DNA of 64,000 bases, taken from contig NZ_CP023695.1 of the NCBI RefSeq assembly GCF_008704395.1, positions 3,224,001-3,288,000 of the forward strand, read 5' to 3'. The notes under the pieces were generated by a model. The model did no database searches. It was not told where the DNA came from and saw only the letters and a list, made by a program, of their open reading frames with translations. Below are positions 19,458-26,913 of the stretch, piece after piece (the stretch's first letter is position 1; each line of letters begins with the position of its first letter). The position numbers were made by a program, and so were the translations under genes. This DNA comes from Streptomyces alboniger (GTDB lineage Bacteria; Actinomycetota; Actinomycetes; Streptomycetales; Streptomycetaceae).

Positions 19458-21008
19458 TCAGCGCACCTGCCCGAGCCACTGGAGGGTGCGCCGGATCTCC
19501 GCGGGGAAGGGGTGTCCGGGGCCGTGCACGATGTCCGCGTCGTGCAGCAGCCGCGCGAGCGTGTCGTGGGCGGCGGCCCGGTCGCCGAGGGCGAGCAGCA
19601 GGTGGCCGATGCGGCGGCGGATCTCCAGGGACTGGCGGCGGTCGTCCGTCGCGTACTGGTTCTCGTAATAGGGGAGCAGCGCACGGTACTCGGCGAGGGC
19701 CGCGGCCGGTTCGCCGAGCTGCTCCAGGCACTGCGCGGCCTCGTAGCGGAACTGGAGGGAGTGCGGGTCGGCGTGGCCCGACTCGGCGGCCCGCTCGTCG
19801 GCGAGGCGCCGCAGTTCGGGCAGGGCGCGGCGGTACTGGCCGTCGTCCATGAGCGTGGCCGCGTACTGCTTGCGGAGTGTGCGGACGACCGGTGAGTTCT
19901 CGCCGTGCTCGGCGGCGGCCGCGGGGAGGATCGCGCCGAGGATGTCCACGGCCTGGGTGATGCGGCCCTCGCCGAGGAGCCGCTTGACGTCCTCGACGGC
20001 CCGGACGACGTCCTGGCGCGGCGGCGGACTCGGCGGCCGCTGCGGCATGTCGGGGGCGGGCGCGGGCGTCGCGGCGCGGTCCGGCCAGGGCGCGTGCGGG
20101 CGCAGGAAGGGCCGGGTGGGGTCGAGCGGGCGGCCCGAGGGGACGCCGCGGGCGGGCAGCAGCGGCGCCAGTTCCTCGTAGACCTGCTGGGCGCTCCCCG
20201 GCCGGTGCTGGGGGTCCTTGGCGAGCAGGCGCAGGACCAGGGATTCCAGGGCCTCGGGCACCTCGGGGCGCAGTCGGCGGACCGGCAGCGGCGGCTCGTA
20301 CAGGTGGCGGTGCAGGACGCCGAGGGCGGTGGAGCCGGAGAACGGCACGTCGCCGCTGAGGAGTTCGTGCAGGAGCACGCCGAGCGCGTAGAGGTCGGTG
20401 TACGGGCCGACGGCGCCGCCCATCGCCTGCTCGGGCGCCATGTACGCGGGGCTGCCGATCGGTGAGCCGGTGTGGGTGAGGCGGGTGGTGTCGGTGTCCA
20501 TCACGGAGGCGATGCCGAGGTCGAGGACGCTGATCGTGCCGTCCTGCTTGACCATCACGTTCCGCGGTTTGAGGTCGCGGTGGACGATCGGCACGGCGTG
20601 CACCGCGGAGAGCACGGCGCACAGCTGGGCGGCGACGGCGACGGCCCACGGCCACGGGTAGGGGTCCTGCTCGGCGAGGTGGTCGCCGAGGTCCGCGCCG
20701 TCGACGTACTGCATGACGAGGAAGAGGGCCCCGTCCTCGGAGGGCTCGCTGCCCGCGTCGTGCACGGTGACCAGGCCCGGGTGGTCGACCTGCGCGGTGA
20801 CGCGGCACTCGCGTACGAAGCGGCGGCGCAGCTCCTCGGCCTCGGCGCCCGCGACCCGGTCGGGACGGAGCAGTTTCACGGCGACGCGGCGGTCCAGTCG
20901 CTGGTCGTAGGCCGTCCAGACCTGGCCCATGCCGCCCTGGCCGATGAGCGTGGACAGTTCGTAGCGTCCGGCGACGATCCGGCCGCCGGTTCCGTTCCCC
21001 GGTACCAC
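19458..21008 (-). CDS. Soluble Ser/Thr protein kinase with C-terminal helical (TPR-like) repeats
   Basis: 516 aa. Kinase domain at residues 15-280: glycine loop GQGGMGQV, Lys45 (VAVK), catalytic HRDLKPRN with Asp145, DLG in place of DFG, and APEQ. A Pro-rich linker (about 300-335) leads to a TPR-like tail (about 340-516, repeated LGEPAAALAEYRALL patterns). No transmembrane helix is seen, unlike PknB-type receptors. GTG 21008 begins 2 bases after the stop of the upstream membrane-protein gene, so the two are translationally coupled and the membrane protein may tether or regulate the kinase. Confidence 0.9.
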   Translation of the reverse strand: MVPGNGTGGRIVAGRYELSTLIGQGGMGQVWTAYDQRLDRRVAVKLLRPDRVAGAEAEELRRRFVRECRVTAQVDHPGLVTVHDAGSEPSEDGALFLVMQYVDGADLGDHLAEQDPYPWPWAVAVAAQLCAVLSAVHAVPIVHRDLKPRNVMVKQDGTISVLDLGIASVMDTDTTRLTHTGSPIGSPAYMAPEQAMGGAVGPYTDLYALGVLLHELLSGDVPFSGSTALGVLHRHLYEPPLPVRRLRPEVPEALESLVLRLLAKDPQHRPGSAQQVYEELAPLLPARGVPSGRPLDPTRPFLRPHAPWPDRAATPAPAPDMPQRPPSPPPRQDVVRAVEDVKRLLGEGRITQAVDILGAILPAAAAEHGENSPVVRTLRKQYAATLMDDGQYRRALPELRRLADERAAESGHADPHSLQFRYEAAQCLEQLGEPAAALAEYRALLPYYENQYATDDRRQSLEIRRRIGHLLLALGDRAAAHDTLARLLHDADIVHGPGHPFPAEIRRTLQWLGQVR

Positions 21009-21010
21009 GG

Positions 21011-21607
21011 TCAGCCGCCGCCCTGCTGCTTGCGCAGGTAGTCGCTCAGCTCGTCGAGTTCGGCGCGGACCTGGTGGATGCGGGCGGGCGCGGGGGGCGC
21101 GGACGGGGGCGGGGTCTGGTGGACGGGAGGCTGCTGGGCGGGGGGCTGCTGGGCGGGGGGCTCCGGTGCGGTCGGCTGCTGCGGCTGCGGCTGCGGCTGC
21201 GGCTGCGGGTAGCCGTACGCAGGCCGCGTCTGCTGGGTCGCGTACCCGTGGAAGGACGGCTGCGGGAGGCGGCTGAAGTGGCGTATCTCCGCGAAGAGGT
21301 AGTAGGCGACGGCGGCCATCAGCGTGCAGAGCAGGACCACCATGCCCGCGTTGCCGGGCCCTTGGAACTCCTCCTCGCCCGGGTCCACGCCGATCAGTAC
21401 GAGCCCCGTGATGTCGAGCGCCGTCACGACGCCGAGGACGATCCAGTCGTGTGCCTTGCGGGTCACGATCGCGAGCCGCACAAGCGGCGCCCACGCGAGC
21501 AGGCCGCAGGTCACGACGGCGAGCACTACGAACATCACGCGCAGCGTCACCAGGGTGCCCCCCGGCGGGGGCGGCGGTTGCGGCTGCGCGTAGCCGTGGC
21601 CGTGCAT
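21011..21607 (-). CDS. Small membrane protein with proline/glutamine-rich tail
   Basis: 198 aa, family not recognised. The N terminus is short and Pro-rich, then about three to four transmembrane helices (residues about 18-42, 55-73, 85-105: FVVLAVVTCGLLAWAPLV, WIVLGVVTALDITGLVLIGV, AGMVVLLCTLMAAVAYYLF), then a Pro/Gln repeat region (PQPQPQPQPQ, QQPPAQQPP) and a short C-terminal coiled coil (RAELDELSDYLRKQ). Immediately precedes and is coupled to the Ser/Thr kinase gene, so a partner or substrate role is a fair guess. Confidence 0.82.
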   Translation of the reverse strand: MHGHGYAQPQPPPPPGGTLVTLRVMFVVLAVVTCGLLAWAPLVRLAIVTRKAHDWIVLGVVTALDITGLVLIGVDPGEEEFQGPGNAGMVVLLCTLMAAVAYYLFAEIRHFSRLPQPSFHGYATQQTRPAYGYPQPQPQPQPQQPTAPEPPAQQPPAQQPPVHQTPPPSAPPAPARIHQVRAELDELSDYLRKQQGGG

Positions 21608-21734
21608 GGCTGCTCCTGGTACCTGAAGGACGAACGAATCCGGATCGAGCGTATAGGCCGACCACCGGAAGCGATCCCGGGTTGTACGGAACCGTTGCCG
21701 TACTGGTCACGCCGCCGCGGCGGGCCCGCTCGCG

Positions 21735-23804
21735 TCACCGCGGCGGAAGCGTGCCCTCCGTCAGTCCGTCGTGCATGCCGCGCACCAACTGCTCGCCGAG
21801 CCTGCCCGCGAGCCGCAGCGCGTCCTCGAAGGCGGCCAGTTCACGGAACCGCTCGCTGTAGCCGCGCTGCCCGGCAAGCGGCAGCCGGGGCAGCCGGAGC
21901 CGGCGGACGTCGAGCCGGGCGGAGGTGGAGGCGTAGCTGCTGGCCCTGCGGTGGCCCGCGGTGCCGCGCAGGAAGCCCGCGACGAACCACGGGTCGAGCG
22001 CGGCCGGGTCGGGGCGCAGCAGGGTCAGACCGCGGCCGAGCGCGGCGCCCGCGGTGGCCTCGTCGATCACGCGGGCGGCGGCGCCGCCGCCGAAGACGGG
22101 CACGACGACGTCGCCTGGTTCGGTGCGCACGACGGCCTCGTCCGGGGTGCTTTCGTGGGCGCTTCCGGAGGGTGCGCCGCCGTTCAGGACGTCGTGGTCG
22201 GTGAGGACGGGCACGCCGGGGCCCCCGGCGCCGGTTCCGGTGTGCAGGGTGAGGGCGCCCGCCCTGGCCAGTTCGCCGACGGTGGTGGAGGGCGGGTGCG
22301 GGGTGTCCGCGGGCTCCCGCTCCGGGCAGGCCGTGAGGGGCGGGGTCAGGTCCGCGGCCCGGCGCAGCGCCTCGCCCAGGTCCTCCCGTACGGTCGCCAG
22401 CTCGGTGCCGCCGCCCGGGGCCGGGGGCGGCAGCCTGCGGGCGGGGGCCAGGTCGACCTCGTCGTCGAGGAGTTCGAGGACCGGCACCGAGCGGGCGAGG
22501 CCGGGGCGCTCCTCGGCCGTGCCGTGCCGGTCGAAGGAGCGCCAGGCGTCGAGGACGGTGTCCTGGACGGCGGGCCACAGCTGCTTGTCGCGGCCGTCGG
22601 CGGCGAGGATCCCGGCCGCCTCCACGAGGAGCAGTTCGGGCGCGGGCGGGGTGGCCGGGCCCGGCCTGCGCAGCACCCAGACGTGCAGGGGCAGGTTGTA
22701 GGGGGGTGCGGCGCCGGCCGGCAGGGCGATCACCGCGCGCAGGGCGCCGCGGCGCAGCAGGTCGGCGCGGATGCGGCGGCCCGAGCGGCGGGAGGCGGCG
22801 GCGGGCGGCATCAGCAGGACGGCGGTGCCGCCGTCGACGAGCCGGGCCAACGCGTGCTGGACCCAGGCCAGTTCGGACTCGGCGCGGGCCGGGAAGCCGT
22901 ACTCCCAGCGGGTGTCGTAGGCCAGTTCGTCATGGCCCCAGTTGCGTTCGTTGAACGGCGGGTGGCAGAGCACGGCGTCGGCCCTGCGGTCGGCGTAGGC
23001 GTCGGCACGCAGGGTGTCGGCGGCCATGGTGCGCACGGTCGCGTCGGAGTGCAGGGCGAGGCGCAGCGCGGTGAGGGCGGCCAACTCGGGTGCGCTGTCC
23101 TGGCCGTACAGGTGCCGGCCGGGGCGCGGTGGCACGGCGCGCAGCAGGGCGCCGGTGCCGCAGGCGGGGTCGAGGACGGTGCGGGCGGGGGCCCCGCTCA
23201 CGGCCAGCTCGGCCATGAGCGCCGCGGGGCCCGCCGGGGTGAGCGTGTACTGGCGGGGGTTGGCGTCGGTGTGCCGGCCGAGCAGGAACTCGTACGTCTG
23301 CTTGGCGCCCAGCTCGGCCGCCAGCTCCGCGACGCCGCGCAACAGCGGTACGGACGGCAGGAGTTCGGCGGGCTCGGGGAGGTGGACGGCGCGCTCGCCC
23401 CGCGCCCCGAAGCGCATCGCGACGACCTCGTCGAGCCGGTCGGGCAGGAGCTGGGCCATCCGCTCGTCCGAGACGGCGCTCACCGCGAGCCAGGCGGGCG
23501 GCCTGTCGCGGAGCAGGAGCAGGGCGCAGCCCGTGTGCAGGAGGGCGGTGACGGGCCCGGCGGGATGTCCGGCGAGCTGCTGCCAGACGCGTTCGCGCAG
23601 GGGGACCTCGACGAGCTTGCCCTGGGCGCGCAGCCAGCGTTCGACGTCGGCGAGCGCGAAGGAGGGGCTGGTCTCCGTGCCGCCGACGGGCCTCGGGAAG
23701 TCCCCATGCCTGCGGCGCCAGTTGCTGACGGCGGCCCGGCCCACCCCGGCCAGCCTGGCGATTCCGGCGGCGGTCACCTCGGTCGCGTCGTCCCGCGGCT
23801 TCAT
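21735..23804 (-). CDS. N-6 DNA methylase-like protein: HTH + MTase + specificity-like fusion
   Basis: 689 aa. Residues 1-65 form a helix-turn-helix (TAAGIARLAGVGRAAVSNWRRR) with a following DVERWLRAQGK. The middle resembles type I HsdM: SAM motif LDPACGTGALL (211-221) and motif IV CHPPF (280-284), where the catalytic Asn/Asp of N/D-PP-F/Y is replaced by His. The end (about 500-689) resembles an HsdS target-recognition half with GDVVVPVF and FVAGFLRG and a terminal helix (RFRELAAFEDALRLAGRLGEQL). No restriction subunit is nearby. It is either a divergent orphan methylase or a DNA-binding protein that has lost catalysis. Conserved in Streptomyces to my recall. Confidence 0.82.
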   Translation of the reverse strand: MKPRDDATEVTAAGIARLAGVGRAAVSNWRRRHGDFPRPVGGTETSPSFALADVERWLRAQGKLVEVPLRERVWQQLAGHPAGPVTALLHTGCALLLLRDRPPAWLAVSAVSDERMAQLLPDRLDEVVAMRFGARGERAVHLPEPAELLPSVPLLRGVAELAAELGAKQTYEFLLGRHTDANPRQYTLTPAGPAALMAELAVSGAPARTVLDPACGTGALLRAVPPRPGRHLYGQDSAPELAALTALRLALHSDATVRTMAADTLRADAYADRRADAVLCHPPFNERNWGHDELAYDTRWEYGFPARAESELAWVQHALARLVDGGTAVLLMPPAAASRRSGRRIRADLLRRGALRAVIALPAGAAPPYNLPLHVWVLRRPGPATPPAPELLLVEAAGILAADGRDKQLWPAVQDTVLDAWRSFDRHGTAEERPGLARSVPVLELLDDEVDLAPARRLPPPAPGGGTELATVREDLGEALRRAADLTPPLTACPEREPADTPHPPSTTVGELARAGALTLHTGTGAGGPGVPVLTDHDVLNGGAPSGSAHESTPDEAVVRTEPGDVVVPVFGGGAAARVIDEATAGAALGRGLTLLRPDPAALDPWFVAGFLRGTAGHRRASSYASTSARLDVRRLRLPRLPLAGQRGYSERFRELAAFEDALRLAGRLGEQLVRGMHDGLTEGTLPPR

Positions 23805-23917
23805 TGCAGCAGCTCCCCTCGTCGCGCGGGGTCAGTCGCGCGGAGTCGAGCATACCCAGAGCGCCCGCCGCACGGAGGGCTTCACGCGTGTTAACAACTG
23901 TTTCACATAGCGTCAGG

Positions 23918-23947
23918 TTGACTCGGTTCACAGCATTCTGCTGTGAT
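23918..23947 (+). promoter_or_regulatory. Putative vegetative promoter of the lipoprotein gene
   Basis: -35 TTGACT (23918-23923) and -10-like TGTGAT (23942-23947) spaced by 18 bases, giving a start about 27 bases upstream of the ATG. Confidence 0.5.
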
Positions 23948-23980
23948 GACTCCACCGAACGACTTCTCTGGGGGGTCCCC

Positions 23981-24748
23981 ATGCGTCACCACCTGCGTCA
24001 CCCGCGTCTGCGCCGTACCGCGATCGCCGCCGTCTGTCTCGCCACCGCCGCCACGGCGGGCCTCACGGCCTGCGGCAGCGAGGGCGGATCCGCGAAGAAG
24101 GCGGAGAAGGGCCCCTTCGCCGGCATGTCCGGCGGCGAGATCGCCGAGAAGGCCGTCGAGACGACCTCGGACGCCAAGTCCCTGCGCATCAAGGGCGATG
24201 TCCCGGACGGCGAGGGCGGGATGCTCGCGCTGGACATGGCCATGGACACCAAGGGCAAGTGCGCGGGCACCATGGGCATGAACAAGGAGGGGTCGATCGA
24301 GCTGATCGTCCCGGGCAAGACCGTCTACATGAAGTACGACGAGAAGTTCCTGCGCGCGCAGAGCAAGGGCGAGCCCGAGGCCGACGTGCAGGCCACCGTG
24401 GACATGCTCGCGGACCGCTGGGCGAAGACGAAGGCGACGAGCGCCGACGCGAAGGAGATCGCCGCGTTCTGCGACCTCGACACCGTGCTCGCCGACTTCA
24501 AGGGCGTCAGCTCCGTGGCCCGCAGGGGTGGGACGACCAAGGTCGACGGCACCCCCGCGATCAAGCTCACGGAGACCGACGGCAAGGAGAAGTACACCCT
24601 CTACGTCGCCACCGAGGGCAAGCCGTACCTGCTGCGGGTCGACACGGAGAAGGGCGCGAAGGTCGACACCCTGAACTTCCGTGACTACGACAAGCCGGTC
24701 AAGGCGACGGCGCCGACCGGTGACGTCCTCGACCTGGACAAGCTGTAA
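23981..24748 (+). CDS. Lipoprotein, LppX/LprG-like fold suspected
   Basis: 255 aa. Signal peptide with a twin-Arg-rich start and lipobox GLTAC (Cys31). The mature domain (EKAVETTSDAKSLRIKGDV, later MKYDEKFLRA, KLTETDGKEKYTLYVATEGKPYLLRV) has the alternating beta pattern of LolA/LppX-like lipid-binding lipoproteins that are common in Streptomyces. ATG 23981 is chosen because it begins the signal peptide and follows GGGGGG; the frame is open upstream. Divergent from the methylase-like gene. Ligand unknown. Confidence 0.83.
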   Translation: MRHHLRHPRLRRTAIAAVCLATAATAGLTACGSEGGSAKKAEKGPFAGMSGGEIAEKAVETTSDAKSLRIKGDVPDGEGGMLALDMAMDTKGKCAGTMGMNKEGSIELIVPGKTVYMKYDEKFLRAQSKGEPEADVQATVDMLADRWAKTKATSADAKEIAAFCDLDTVLADFKGVSSVARRGGTTKVDGTPAIKLTETDGKEKYTLYVATEGKPYLLRVDTEKGAKVDTLNFRDYDKPVKATAPTGDVLDLDKL

Positions 24749-24802
24749 GGCTGACGCGCCTCGCTCACAGCGTGTACGGGGCCCCTTCGGGGCCTCGGGT
24801 AT

Positions 24803-24853
24803 GCGCCCCGAAGGGGCGCGGGGAACTGCGCGATCAGCCCCACACGCCCGCAG
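24803..24853 (+). repeat. Dispersed Streptomyces 3' repeat, copy c
   Basis: GCGCCCCGAAGGGGCGCG hairpin followed by GGGAACTGCGCGATCAGCCC and ACACGCCCGCAG. It lies in the convergent gap between the lipoprotein and HNH-nuclease genes and can serve as a terminator. Confidence 0.75.
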
Positions 24854-24861
24854 AAATCGCC

Positions 24862-25587
24862 TCAGTCGGCACGGAAGCGTGGCGGCGCGCTCGTCGGGGC
24901 GGCGCCGGTTGGAAGCTTCCTGTCAGGGCAAGCCGACAGCACCTTCTTCATCGCGTCCCGTTCCGCCGCCGTCACCCACACCCCGTACTTCTTCTTCACC
25001 CCGACCTGCCCGGCCACGTACGCGCAGCGGTACGCCTTGTTCGGCGGCAGCCAGGTCGCCGTGTCGCCGTCGCCCTTGCTGCGGTTGGGGCCCGCGTCGA
25101 CGGCGAGGAGGTTCAGGGGGTCGTTGGCGAAGGCGATGCGCTTGCCCGGCTCCCACCGGGCGGCGCCCTTCTGCCAGGCGTCCGAGAGCGCGACCAGGTG
25201 GTCGATGTCGACCTGGCTGCGACCGCGCCGGAACGTCACGTCCTTGCCGGAGTAGGGGTCGGGCGCCAGCCTGCCCGCGGCGACCTGGCAGTCCCCGCTC
25301 CGGTACGTGACGCCCTTCAGGTCCCGCTTGAGTATGTCGTCCCGGGTGGGGCAGCCGTTGGAGTCCGTGTCGGCCCAGGCGCTGCCGAACCGCGCCCGGT
25401 CGTAACCGGTCTTGGGCGCGCGGCCCTTGACGGTGAGCGTGTCGACGGCCGCCAGCGCGGACCCCGCCTTCGCGTCGGGCCCACCGGCGCCGCCCCCGCC
25501 CTCTTTGCCGGTGTCCAGCTCGCAGCCCGTGAGCAGCGCGGGCACGGCGACGAGCGCCAGCAGCGCGGACGTGGTGCGGCGGTTCAC
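24862..25587 (-). CDS. HNH-family nuclease lipoprotein (DUF1524-like)
   Basis: 241 aa. Lipoprotein signal peptide with lipobox LLTGC (Cys22), so the protein should be anchored outside the membrane. The C-terminal nuclease-like domain has VDIDHLVALSDAW and NDPLNLLAVDAGPNRSKGD, matching the D-H...N...N pattern of His-Me finger DUF1524 nucleases, and WLPPNKAYRCAYV. GTG 25587 overlaps the stop of the MOSC gene (25584-25586), implying coupling. It may degrade extracellular DNA for nutrient recovery; partners are not evident. Confidence 0.86.
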   Translation of the reverse strand: MNRRTTSALLALVAVPALLTGCELDTGKEGGGGAGGPDAKAGSALAAVDTLTVKGRAPKTGYDRARFGSAWADTDSNGCPTRDDILKRDLKGVTYRSGDCQVAAGRLAPDPYSGKDVTFRRGRSQVDIDHLVALSDAWQKGAARWEPGKRIAFANDPLNLLAVDAGPNRSKGDGDTATWLPPNKAYRCAYVAGQVGVKKKYGVWVTAAERDAMKKVLSACPDRKLPTGAAPTSAPPRFRAD

Positions 25588-26288
25588 CGGGCCACCACCG
25601 TCGCGCCGAGGGCGAGCGGGGCGGGCGTGACGACCTCCGCGTAGACCCCGACGCACATGTCGCGGTCGGCGGTGAGGGTCTTCAGGACGCGGCTGTCCGC
25701 GGGCAGTTCGAGCTGCGCCTGGGTGGTCATCACACAGCGCTTGATCCGCTTGCCGACCCGCAGCCGCAGCGGATCCCCCGTGCCGGCGGCGCCGAAGGTG
25801 ATCTCGCCGCCGACCCAGCTCTCCTCGATCCAGGGTTCGTCGGTCTCGACGACGATGTTCTTGCGCAGCCGCCGTACGTCCACGGGGTCGGCGTCGCCGA
25901 GCAGTTCGCCGAGCGCGCGGAGCGAGGCGGTGCCGACGAGGGAGACACCGGCGGCGTCCTGGTGACCGACCTCGCCCTCGCGCGCCAGCTCGGTGCCCTC
26001 GCCGAGGAGTTCGGGGATACGGGGGTCGCCGGGGCGCAGGGTCGTGCCGTCCGGCGCGGTGACGACGGGGATGCCGTCATCGTCGTACGCGGCGCGGTAC
26101 TCCAAGAGGCCCGGGATGCGGCGGAAGCGGCGGCTGTTCTTGCCGCTGCCGAGCTTGCCGTCCGCGTGCCGCACGGCCCACAGCCGGTCGCCGACGGCGC
26201 CGCGAGTGTCGAAGACGAGGCGCTCGTGGTCCATACCGAGCATCGACTTCACCGGATAGCTGGCCAGACCGACGACCGTGAGCGGCAC
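25584..26288 (-). CDS. MOSC-domain protein
   Basis: 234 aa. N-terminal MOSC_N beta-barrel (VVGLASYPVKSMLGMDHERL) then MOSC core with the conserved Cys in KRCVMTTQAQLE and RDMCVGVYAEV. The family includes molybdenum-cofactor sulfurases and amidoxime reductases that act on Moco-bound substrates; a cytoplasmic oxidoreductase role is likely. GTG 26288 has GGGGGAG upstream. Overlaps the HNH lipoprotein gene by 4 bases, an unexpected pairing. Confidence 0.88.
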   Translation of the reverse strand: MPLTVVGLASYPVKSMLGMDHERLVFDTRGAVGDRLWAVRHADGKLGSGKNSRRFRRIPGLLEYRAAYDDDGIPVVTAPDGTTLRPGDPRIPELLGEGTELAREGEVGHQDAAGVSLVGTASLRALGELLGDADPVDVRRLRKNIVVETDEPWIEESWVGGEITFGAAGTGDPLRLRVGKRIKRCVMTTQAQLELPADSRVLKTLTADRDMCVGVYAEVVTPAPLALGATVVAR

Positions 26289-26460
26289 GGCGCTCCCCCT
26301 CCCCCGGGCGGAATCTCCCCCGGCCACCACCGTAACGGGCGGCCGGCCCGGACCGTTCGAGGGGCCCGGCCTCTTTACCCGCCGGGTAATCGACCGTCCC
26401 CCTCCTCCCCCGGCAGGATCAGGCACACCGCCTCAGCAGCCCACTTCCGAGGAGAGCGCC

Positions 26461-26910
26461 ATGTCCGCCACGCCCACCGCCGCCAACGGCCCCGCCGACC
26501 GGGCGGACGCCACCCGCGCCACCGTCCAGGAGTTCCTCGCCGCCCGCATCGCCGGGGACACGGCGCGCATGACCGCCCTCTTCGCCGACGAGGTCGACTG
26601 GCTGCTCGCCGAGAACCCCGGCGTGCCGTGGATACGGCCGCGCTCCACGGCCGCCGAGTGCGCCGCCCAGTTCACGGAGTTGATGGCACACACCGTGCCC
26701 GAGGACGCCCGCGCCGACGTCGACACCTTCCTGGTGGACGGCGCCGACGCGGTCCTGATGGGCCACGTCTCGGGCACCGTACGCGCCACGGGCAAGTCCT
26801 TCGCGGGCCCCTTCGCGCTGCGGCTCACCGTGCAGGAGGGCCGGATCACCCGGCACCACCTCTACGAGAACAGCCTGTCGATCGCGCAGGCCTGCACCCC
26901 CGCGACCTGA
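26461..26910 (+). CDS. SnoaL-like (NTF2 fold) protein
   Basis: 149 aa cytoplasmic protein of the NTF2/SnoaL superfamily: VQEFLAARIAGDTARMTALFADEVDWLLAENPGVPW, then TVPEDARADVDTFLVDGADAVLMGHVSGTVRATGKSF and LRLTVQEGRITRHHLYENS. ATG 26461 is preceded by GAGGAGA. Family members are enzymes or ligand-binding proteins; no specific role can be assigned. Convergent with mfd, 3 bases apart. Confidence 0.83.
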   Translation: MSATPTAANGPADRADATRATVQEFLAARIAGDTARMTALFADEVDWLLAENPGVPWIRPRSTAAECAAQFTELMAHTVPEDARADVDTFLVDGADAVLMGHVSGTVRATGKSFAGPFALRLTVQEGRITRHHLYENSLSIAQACTPAT

Positions 26911-26913
26911 CGG

